Part shown: one piece after another, positions 55,061-64,000 of the stretch | Numbering within the stretch: the first letter of the stretch is position 1 | Layout of the letters: each line of letters starts with the position of its first letter | Assembly: GCA_009363875.1 (NCBI GenBank) | Contig: CM018692.1 | Span: 89,742,137-89,806,136, forward strand | Direction: 5' to 3' | Origin: Mikania micrantha | Taxonomy: Eukaryota > Streptophyta > Magnoliopsida > Asterales > Asteraceae | Length of the DNA: 64,000 bases | Notes under the pieces: generated by a model | Told to the model about the DNA's origin: nothing | The model's input: the letters and a program-made list of their open reading frames with translations, nothing else | Database searches by the model: none | Program-made: the position numbers and the translations under genes

Positions 55061-57957
55061 TCATAGAACCAACCAATTCCATCCTTTCTTTGCTTCCTTT
55101 TTCAACAAAGTTTCAAATCTTTCATTATGCTCAGTCTGAATAGGCTTGATCATCCTTAACCTTGACAACTGCATACATTCAAATGAAGGTAAAGACATAA
55201 GATCATATGCTTCTCCAAAATACTGACATCCATCCGTTCTCTTCACCACATAACATCCTCTATTCTTCAAAATTCCAGGAATATTATGGAAATATCCATA
55301 ACTCACAATCCTTCCACGCATTTTGGATTGAGATCCAATCTTGAAGCTTGAAAATTGTCTCGAATGATTGTCTTGAACTGATTCATCATATATTTCAACC
55401 ATCTGTCTAAAAATCATCAAATGATCATTGATATACTTCTGTTCTTCTTGATTATATCTCCAAACATCCATATGTGTCTTGATCTTCGATGTATCACTTG
55501 ATGTACGTTGAAATTTTTTATGAGCTTCAATATCAAAAATTTTCTTCAAAGTTTTCAAATTATACAAATTTTCATCACAAGATCCATCATGCTCAAACTC
55601 AAAAGAACTATCTGATTCTCCAATAATCATTTTTCCAAAATCATTTATATTTTGTAGATCATTTACTTTGACTCTAAACAAAATAGCAAGATCTTCTTTA
55701 GTGTATGCATCTTCAATATCTCCTTCTTCTAATTCTCTAACTTGATTGAACTCACAAGTCGTTCTCAGTAATTCTCTATCTCCAGCTTGTTTGAATAATT
55801 CTACAAATGTTGATAATGATTAATCAATCACAGACTTTGGATACTCAAACTCAGTAAGATCTTCAATCTCCACATCCTCATTATCTTTTACTTCATCAGG
55901 AGTAACGGAAGAAACTGGATTCGCATCAAAAGAAATTCCTGATGGTCTGTAAACCACTATAGCTCCAGTTATTGAATTCAATCCACTTGAACCACCAACT
56001 CCAGCTACATCACCATCATCATCTCCATCGTCATCATTAAAGTCACCAAAACCTAGCTGTTCATCAAAATCAGAATCTTCATAATCAACCTTTTCTTCCT
56101 CATCTTCATCTTCTATATTTACATGCACAGGATTAACATCAGCTCCTTCAGTAACATTAATTCTTTCATTATCCCCAGCAACATGTGTTTCAGTATAAAG
56201 AACATTAGAATATTTATCTTGATTCTCATTGAGTCTTTGCTGCAACATCTGATTTTCTTTCATCAATCAACAATCTTGTCATTTTGTTCTTTGGCCAATT
56301 TTTCCAATGATTCAATTCTATCATTCATCATCTTCTTATCTTGTAAATCCTCTTCTCCCCACTTCTGTAATTGATCAATATGACTTTTCATCATTTCAAG
56401 ATCACTTTTAATTGAAGAAAGATTGTTTCTCAAAATCAGCTTTCTCCTTCTGCTTCTTGTATTTATCAAATTCTTGAGACAGAATAGAAATCCTCCTTCT
56501 CAACTCAGAATCATCATAATCCAAAGAGAAATTTAAATCCAGATCATCTAATCCCTCAAACATTGAATCAAATCTTGAAGTAGAAGCTTCTTGAAATGAT
56601 GTAGTAACTGTAGTGGCATTAACAAATGAAGGAATGAATGATGCAACATTTATATGATCAGCAAAACTAGGCGTTGAAGCTTCGGTATACACAGGAGCTT
56701 GTGATGTAGATACAACAACCTCTGGAACATATACAACAATAGAAACCGGTACAGAAGAAACTGAAATAGATACAGGTGCTGAATATGTAGTCACAGGAGA
56801 AGAAACTATAATTCTTGGAGTCCTTGACTTTGTTCTTTTAGGCACATTAGCCATTTTCTTCTTCTTCTTCAGCCGGAATGTCTCTGGTTCATCTACAATG
56901 AAACGAGGATCATTCCTCTCTTCTTTTTCATTCATGTTTTGTTGTTGTTGCATGGGATTTCTCTTTAATCTTCTCACCATTCTATTTCCAACTTGAACAT
57001 TTTCCATTTCAGATTCAGTTGATTCTTCTTCCATTTCTGAATCAACATTCTCAGCCTCAATTGTGCTTGAGTTTGTCTAACTTGTGGATCTTGTGGAGGA
57101 GGTGGTGGTGGTTGTTGATCATCATCCATATGTTCACTTTCAGAATTTAAATCATCATGTCTCCATGCATCACCAAGTGGAGCAACATAATTGACTCTTG
57201 CACAATGACAGATCATATTTTTTGTCAGAACTACATCATTACTCTTCTGATAAATCTTTACTTGTCCCAAACTTGAATCAGTCATATGTTTCAACTTAAA
57301 AATATCAGACACAACTCTTGGTAGATTTTGTTATGGAAACTTCTCATCAATCAACATCTGTATAAATCTTGGATACATCAAAAATTTGTCTTTCGCCTTA
57401 GTAATGTTGTTAGAGAGATATCTGAAGATCATAGCAGAAAAGTTGAATGGCTTGCTCATAATCAAAGCAACGATGGCTGATCTCATCAAATCCCTCAGCT
57501 CATTAAAAGTGTCTTTCCTCATACTAATGCAATGTAAAAGTACATGTGCAAGAAACTTGTACTGTAGAGGCAACTTCCCTTTCTAGATCGAATACTCACT
57601 ATAGACACCAAAATACTTGATCCTCATAAATCATCCTTTGATACACCTTTCAGGAATCAATGTCATTCCTTTAGGTTCTCCACCGAACTACAACACTCTT
57701 CTCACATCAGCTTCAGTTATTCTGATCACCTGTCCCAAAACACTAGCCTCAATCACAAATACATCATCTACAGTAATCAACCTTGCAGATTCCCAAAAGC
57801 TCTGAATATGAGATCTATAAATGTGACAGGAATTGGAGAGAGCATAGTAAATCCTCGATCTTCTCAGAAACTCAATCATCGGTCTGAAATCCTTACCATT
57901 CTTTGTAGTGGGATCCAGATAAGCACATAGATTGTCTTAATCACCAAATGCTAGATT
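55061..57957 (-). pseudogene. Element G extra ORF (aORF) downstream of pol
   Basis: Starts at 57957 (MANLAFGD) and is open in segments: 57879-57688, 57573-57331, 57312-56974, 57034-56408, 56469-56263, 56266-55820 and 55681-55061. The N-terminal part has FLRRSRIYYALSNS, SHIQSFWESA and KFLMYPRFIQMLID, matching the plan of element A's aORF. Next come a proline run, a basic KKKKKM stretch, a Ser/Thr/Val-rich part and a predicted coiled coil (RIESLEKLAKEQND). A strongly acidic segment follows. The C-terminal segment includes RIVSYGYFHNIPGILKNRG. I do not recognise a biochemical function and see no membrane anchor. It is broken by four or more frameshifts and stops. Confidence 0.75.
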
Positions 57958-60101
57958 TGCCATATTTACAATTAAAACAAACAAAAATTAAAAATTAAAA
58001 AAAATAAAAAAAATAAAAAATTGCTAAGTTTGAAAAAAATTTCTAAGTCCAAATCCAGCGAACCCTCTTGTGCCGAACCTGATTTCTTAGATTAACCTAA
58101 GATCCAGACAAACCTATTTAAAAATCACGAACCTAAAAAATGAACGAACCTATGAATCTAATGCGAACCTCATGGTCAAATGAACCTTTGACCAATAAAG
58201 GTTCGGTTATGGAATTTGAAATGGTTCGGCCCAAACCTTTTGAATTGAAACGAACCTGATAAAATCAGCGAACCTGTTTGAATTCAAACGAACCTTTTCA
58301 AATTAAGAATCAAAATTCAAATCTACGAATTTGACAAAGCTAATTATACCCATAGGTTCGCCATTATCAGATTAACAACTTTAATAAAAACATTTTGCAT
58401 CAAACTTTGATTTAAACAGATTTAATCAAATGAAATTAGGTTCGACTAACTGGACATAAAAATTCAAATTTCTACAAATCTAGCTGGTGAAAATCCAATA
58501 TATTTACCTTTTAAGAATCACAACACAAATACGAGTCTAATGATATAAGGCAATAATACTGAGAATCACAAAATCAAAAAATCAAAATCAGTCCTATAAG
58601 GTTCGTTTCTGAGAGAATATGATGAAAGTGACGAAGCTATTCCACGAACCTTCGACTTTATACCTCTTTGAGTTTCACACGAACCTATGAACAAAGCTTG
58701 TTAAACGAACCTCTCAGCAAACCTATTTAAACGAACCTTCCAGAGAACCTAATGAAGGAACCTATTTACAAACCTCTCATACGAATCTCTCACCAAACCT
58801 GATAAACGAACCTCCAAACAAACCTATTAAAGGTTCGTCTCAACAATTTCACATTTTCACAAATCAAATTTATTCAAAAATTTCTAACAAAACAAAATTT
58901 GGTGTTTCAGAGTTAAAAGCAAATAATCAATAATAATTGATTTAACATCAGATATAAGAATAAAAATCTTTTTGGATTTTTCAAATTTTATATTAAACTC
59001 ACCAAAATATTAATTTCATGATAAACCCAAAATGAAATATGAAAATAAAAGAAACAAACACATATTTTTGGTGAGAAATATCCAAACATGAGATCCTAAT
59101 GCATTATAATCATCAGCACAAACTGATTGAGTTAATGAGTATGTTTACTTAGCAAATTACAATTCAAAGATGATTGTCAGTATATGAATCCAATTTAAAT
59201 TTAGTTACTTAGCTAAGATATCAAATGAAATCAAAACCATCAAATACTTTATGTTCCTCATTTACATGAACACATTCCCGTTTTGTGAATAATTAAACAA
59301 ACAATAATGTTCTTGAAACAATATAATTCAAATGAAACTAGTTTGATCATGCAAAAAAAATAGAATTTCTATTTGAAAATAAAAAATGTAAAACAATTTT
59401 ATATTGTTCAAAATCTTGGAATCAAGGTTGATACTTTTGTATGCTTAGATGAACCAGAAAATGAATGAAACAATAATTTAAGCTTAAGCTTTTAACAAAC
59501 AGATTGATATTCTCATATACACAGAGATTGTCCAAAACTTAATCAAACCCAGAAAACAAATTTGAATTGTTTAAAGCTATAACAATCAAGTCGATACGTA
59601 AGTATACGCAGACAATGTTTCAACTTTAAACTAAAATAAAAGAAAAACAAAATTTAGAATTTCTTTTAATATTGGACACATGATCAAAAACTAGCAACTA
59701 AATAATTTTTTATTCAAGAAACACATTGTAAGATTAACAACCACTCGTTCTGGACAAAGCTAAGCACTGTGTTCTAAGCAACTGTTTCCCACAAAGTATA
59801 ATCATAATTTTGTCAAATGTTATCTCAACTAAGTTATTAACCTACCAACATATCATACTAAGTAATAGTAAATGCTCTTTATGTTTAAGTTCTAGTATGA
59901 TACACATGTGCTTCTGATTGCTACAATGTACTATCATCTCTCACTAAGTCGAATCAATTACTCAAAATTATAATTTTTTAATGTTTTTGTGTTTTTGATT
60001 TTTCAAATGTTTTTGATTTTTCAAATTTTCTCCCCCTAAAAACTAAAACACAAAGCAAATAAAAAACAAAAAAAAATCTGATGTCAATTCAACAAAATTG
60101 A
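57958..60101 (-). other. Element G spacer between RNase H and aORF
   Basis: 2.1 kb of AT-rich non-coding DNA. The half nearest the aORF (58060-58840) is packed with AGGTTCG/CGAACCT. The rest (58860-60100) shows no ORF, RNA gene or terminal repeat. A CT-rich TTCTCCCCCTAAAA stretch lies near 60028, close to the end of pol; on the minus strand it is purine-rich, like an internal polypurine tract. Confidence 0.7.
58074..58837. repeat. AGGTTCG/CGAACCT array in element G spacer
   Basis: I count 17 exact heptamers in 764 bp, at about 58074, 58128, 58145, 58164, 58199, 58251, 58269, 58289, 58354, 58438, 58599, 58645, 58680, 58705, 58733, 58807 and 58831. Near-matches such as AAACCT and GGTTCGG lie between them. 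Twelve read AGGTTCG on the minus strand, the sense strand of G. Spacing is irregular, so this is not a simple tandem repeat. Confidence 0.85.
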
Positions 60102-63100
60102 TTAAGAAGGAAGTTGATTTGAAATAACCTCACCCATGACCCGAATGCCATTTAATTTGAGTAAATAGTCAAAACGATTTTTATCAAAAGCCTTGGTGAG
60201 AAGGTCTACACGTTGCTCTTTTGTATGTATCTTCACCACATCAATAAGTTTCTTTTCATAACAATCGTGTTTGAAGTGAAACCTAATATCAATATTTTTG
60301 GAACGCGAATGATACACTGGATTTTTAGTAATAGCAATGGCAACCTCATTATCAACATGGATTGGGGTATTAAGATAATTCAAACCATAGTCTCTCATTT
60401 GTTGTTGTATCCACAACACTTGTGAACAACAACTGGCAGCAACGACATACTCAGCTTCACAGGTTGAAGTAGCCACAGATGTTTGCTTTTTACAATGCCA
60501 AGAAACTAACCGTTCCCCCAAAAATTGTGCACCACCAGTTGTGGACTTTGCATCCGTCTTACATCCTCCATAACCAGAGTCACTTTATGCATTGAAAGAA
60601 ATCCTTAGGATACCACAGACCGGTGTCTGGTGTACCCTTAAGATAACGAAGAATTCTCTTGACTACAATCAGATATGGCACCTTAGGTTTAGATTGATAT
60701 CTTGCACAAATACTTGTAGCAAAAACAACATCTGGTCTTGAGGCAGTCGTATACACCAAACTTCCAATAATTCCATGATAAAGTGTAGGATCAATCAACT
60801 CCCCTTAATATCAGGCTCAATCCCGTGATTAGGCTGAATGGACGTGGAAATTGGTTTTGAATTACGCATGCTAAACCATTTCAGCACATCTTGAATAATA
60901 CTTAGTTTGATGAATGAAAATTCCATTATCAGTTTGATCAACTTGTAGACCCAGAAAAAATTTGATATCTGACATAGTGTATCTCAAATTTATCAATCAT
61001 CACCTCTTTGAAGTCCAAACACATTTGTTCATCGGTAGATCCAAAAATGATATCATCCACATAAATTTGAACAAGGAGAGTGTCCTTGCCCTTTTCCCGA
61101 AAGAACAAAGTTTTGTCAATCTGACCCCTATTAAACCCATGTTCAATAAGGTGAGTCGATAAAGTCTCATACCAGGCACGCGGAGCCTGATGAAGACCAT
61201 ACAGTGCTTTGTCCACGAGGTAAACCTAATCTCGATGGATAGGATCCTCTAAGCCCGGTGGCTGACAAACATACACTGTTTCCTTCAACGTACTATACAG
61301 AAAAGCAGATTTTACATCCAACTGAAAAAAACCTTTGAACTTCTTGTGAGCAGCAAAAGCAAGAAAAAAGTCGAATTGCTTCCAATCGCGACACAGGTGC
61401 AAAAACCTCATCATAATGAATTCCTTCAACTTGTCTAAAACCCTGAACCACTAAAGGAGCTTTGTTTCTGACAATTACACCTCTGTCATCTCGTTTACAT
61501 CTCAACACCCATCTAGCACCAACCTTTTTCTCTCCTTTTGGCAAATCTACCAAATGCCAAACTCCTAACTTGCGAAATTGATTCAATTCTTCTTGGATAG
61601 CCTCCACCCAAGCCGGCTCACGCAAAGCTTCAGTCACAATCTTTGGCTCTATTTGTGTAATAAATGCAGAATGCATCTAGAGCTCTTGACTGCCATGAGT
61701 TTTTCGTAACTCCACATACATACTTTCTTCATTTGTGACTTGATTTAGTGTCTGCACTCCTACATTTGGATCTCCTATGATTTGATCAATCAAATGATTA
61801 ACATGAACACATGTGACAGGCAATTGTGGTACAACCACATTATGATCCAGATTATTGATGTTCTGATCAGTATCTTGATCGTGAGAAATAGCATCTTCAA
61901 AAACATCATTTTCATCCTCAGATGACCAATCTTCATTAATAACTTCTGAAGTACCTTCTCTATGTGGTGTAATAACTCCATCTTCAGATTGATGAGAAAT
62001 ACCTAGTTCTTCTGAATTTGGCAAATCATACAACATTTGTAAGGTTATTTCGTCATCAGAAGCAGTTGAAGACAAATTAAAAGACTCAAACAACTTATTG
62101 TAATCGAAAATCCAATCTGGACCCTTCCCGTCTGGTATAGGTGTGTGTCGTTGAACATCCACATGATACCATAATTCCACAACACCCGTACGTTTATTAA
62201 ACACACGTTTGTTAGGAAGACTATAACCAAGAAAGAAACCCTCTTCAATTTTAGAATTGAATTTTGAATCTTTCTTTAGCATTGTACAAGGAGCCCTAAA
62301 AGGTTCCAAGTGTTCCAAATTGGCCTTTCGATTCTGAAGCAATTCATAACAAGTTTTTTTGTGTCCTTTGGCAATTAAGACTCTGTTAAAGGTAAAACAA
62401 ACAGTAGCCACAACTTCACTCCAAATAGTAATAGGAAGTTTAGAATCAGCTAGCATTGTTCTCACATACTCAATCAAAGTCATGTTCTTTCGTTCAGCTA
62501 CACCCTTCATCTGAGGCTCATAAGGTGCACTGAACTGCTGCTGAATGCCTTTGGAATTACAAAATTCTCCATTTGGTGATTCTTAAACTCAGTCCCATTA
62601 TCAGATCGTACACGTCTCACCCTCAACTTATATAAAGTCTCCAACCTAGTTATCAACAACACAAAATTTTCATAAGTATCTGATTTATGCTTTAAAAACA
62701 TAACCCATGAAAATCTTGAAAAGTCATCAGCCACAACAAAACAATAAGATTCACCACCTATACTTTTCACATTAATTGGTCCAAACAAATCCATGTCAAG
62801 AAGTTCAAGTGGTATATCAATAGAAAGAATTTTCTTTGTTTTGTGAGACTTCCTTTTCTGTTTACCCATTTTACATGACACACACACATCTGGAAGTTTA
62901 AAATGTTTAACAGGTACACCCTCAACTAAATGAATATGCACAAGATGATTCATTTTTCGAATATGAATATGTCCCATTCTCCTATGCCATGAACGTGTAT
63001 CCTGTTCAGCAGCTTTGGACACCAGACATGTTTCCACTTTATTTACTGTCTCCGCCTTTGCCATGTCAAGCACATAGAGATCCTTGCTTCGATTAGCTGT

Positions 63101-63439
63101 AATCAGTATCCACTCTTCAGAAATTTGAAATACTTGCTTGAGTACATAACACCCATCTTTGTCAAACACCACTTTGTAATCCTTGTCACAAATCTGCGAT
63201 ACACTCAACAAATTATTAGTTAAATCTTTACAAAAATTAACATTGTCAAACGAAACCTTTCCATTTGTCAAACTACCAATCCCTGTAATTTGACCTCCTT
63301 TATCTCCAGCAAAATTCACATAACTTCCTTTCACCAACTTGAAATCTCTTAACAAGTTCAATTCTCCAATCATATGGCGAGAACATCCACCATCAACAAT
63401 CCAACGATTGTTAATATGGCCCTTAGATGCAACCTGCAT
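60102..63439 (-). pseudogene. Element G pol: protease, integrase, RT, RNase H
   Basis: The protease and integrase lie at 63439-62507, a 310-residue open segment. It has WIVDGGCSRHM (Gly in place of Ser in the triad), HRRMGH with CVSCKMGK, MDLFGPINV and SDNGTEFKN. The integrase C-terminal part (62510-61677) has GVAERKNMTL with the catalytic Glu. RT starts at 61676 (WVEAIQEELNQF), shifts frame near 61400, and continues with QLDVKSAFLYS, ALYGLHQAPRAWYETL and YVDDIIFGST (about 61060). A short deletion near 60950 shifts the frame again. RNase H (60798-60580 and 60521-60102) has CEAEYVVAASC and DIRFHFKHDCYEKK and ends at 60102. It is the best preserved pol in the window but still inactive. Confidence 0.93.
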
Positions 63440-63710
63440 AATAAATTAAAAGAAACTATCAGTTCTCAAAAGGGATGACCCCCACCATTTAGGCGTCGAG
63501 TCTCCAGGAATGGTCCCCTTCCAATCTTTTGTGTTGACCTGATTGAATAACCATCATCACTTGTGTCATCCTCTTTCTTTGAAAATTCATCACCTGATCT
63601 ATCTTTGAGTTTCCAAAATGATTTAGATTTGATAGGATGGTTTTAAAATAATCTTGATGAAAAATTTTCAAATGAATCATCATCAGTTCACAATCCTTTT
63701 TAACATTTCC

Positions 63711-63992
63711 TTAATTCTCAAAAAATCTTTTCTTTCGTTTGATTTCTTCTTTCACCCAAAAACAATCAGGATTGAATTTTCTAAGAACTCTCATCTTATC
63801 TTCACTAGGTCTATTTTTTCTAATGCTTCCACCTGAAATATTCACCCGACACTCCTCATCAGAACTCTTTCTAATTTTGTTGTTTGGACAATTAGCAGAA
63901 ATATGTCCTTTACCACAACAAGTAAAACACTTTCGTGTTTCTCTTGGTGAAGAAGTCTTAAAACTGCTACAATCACTTGAACTGAATTCCAC
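63711..63992 (-). pseudogene. Element G gag C-terminal part with zinc knuckle
   Basis: Contains CFTCCGKGHISANC, a complete CCHC zinc knuckle for RNA binding. Lys/Arg- and Ser-rich sequence typical of the gag-protease linker follows. The frame is open to the window edge, so the rest of gag lies outside. The stretch 63440-63710 that links it to protease is out of frame. Confidence 0.75.
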
Positions 63993-64000
63993 ATTGCAAC

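Larger units (their letters stand above)
54166..64000 (-). mobile_element. Element G: Ty1/copia retrotransposon with aORF, runs off the window
   Basis: On the minus strand, right to left, it holds a gag zinc knuckle (63992), protease, integrase, RT, RNase H (to 60102), a 2.1-kb spacer, an aORF (57957-55061), a polypurine tract and the 3' LTR (54166-54593). The 5' LTR and most of gag lie beyond base 64000. It is inserted in gypsy element E. The plan matches element A, with an extra ORF downstream of pol. Confidence 0.88.

Noticed and set aside
58074..58837. tRNA-derived SINE or tRNA genes, because AGGTTCG resembles the B box
   Set aside because: No A box at the right distance, no cloverleaf, no poly-A tail or target duplication around single motifs.

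Overview
This is 64 kb of plant nuclear DNA made almost entirely of decayed LTR retrotransposons, with one intact host gene. The gene is a six-exon SWEET sugar transporter on the plus strand at 41535-43466. The organism is a eudicot. An asterid, possibly Asteraceae, is my guess from the style of the retroelement proteins, but it rests on no decisive marker and confidence is low. There are no bacterial, phage or CRISPR features.

Bases 1-345 are featureless left flank. Bases 346-39528 are one nested stack whose boundaries I could place by LTR ends and 5-bp target duplications. The host is copia element A (minus strand, target duplication GATAT, both LTRs 707 bp). Element N (524-3628, non-autonomous, duplication ACTCT) sits in A's left LTR. 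Gypsy element B (5942-29821, duplication TAGTG) sits in A's extra downstream ORF. Gypsy element C (6143-19020, duplication GTTGT) sits in B's left LTR. A Cassandra-type solo LTR carrying 5S-rRNA-like sequence (30260-30529, duplication AGAGG) also sits in A's extra ORF. Bases 39534-41390 hold a TIR element and a CACTA-like terminus, then the SWEET promoter, gene and polyadenylation region. A second CACTA-like terminus starts at 43736.

From about 44.1 kb to the right edge there is a second nest. Copia D (44513 to about 50621) has lost its right end. It abuts gypsy E, which has lost everything beyond its reverse transcriptase. E is interrupted by F (51407-53536), a solo LTR containing a 23-bp minisatellite. 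E is also interrupted by G (from 54166 and beyond the window), a large copia element with an extra ORF downstream of pol.

All seven internal-bearing LTR elements (A, N, B, C, D, E, G) point to the minus strand, opposite to the SWEET gene. Every pol is inactivated by stops, frameshifts, deletions or lost catalytic residues. The most unusual signals are dense arrays of short motifs. AGGTTCG/CGAACCT fills the LTR and pol-to-extra-ORF spacer of G, and also a segment present in only one LTR of gypsy C. GGAAGC/GCTTCC recurs in the equivalent parts of A and inside N. TGGGCC is clustered in C's LTRs. I found no complete unknown gene system; the motif arrays are the best candidates for something undescribed.
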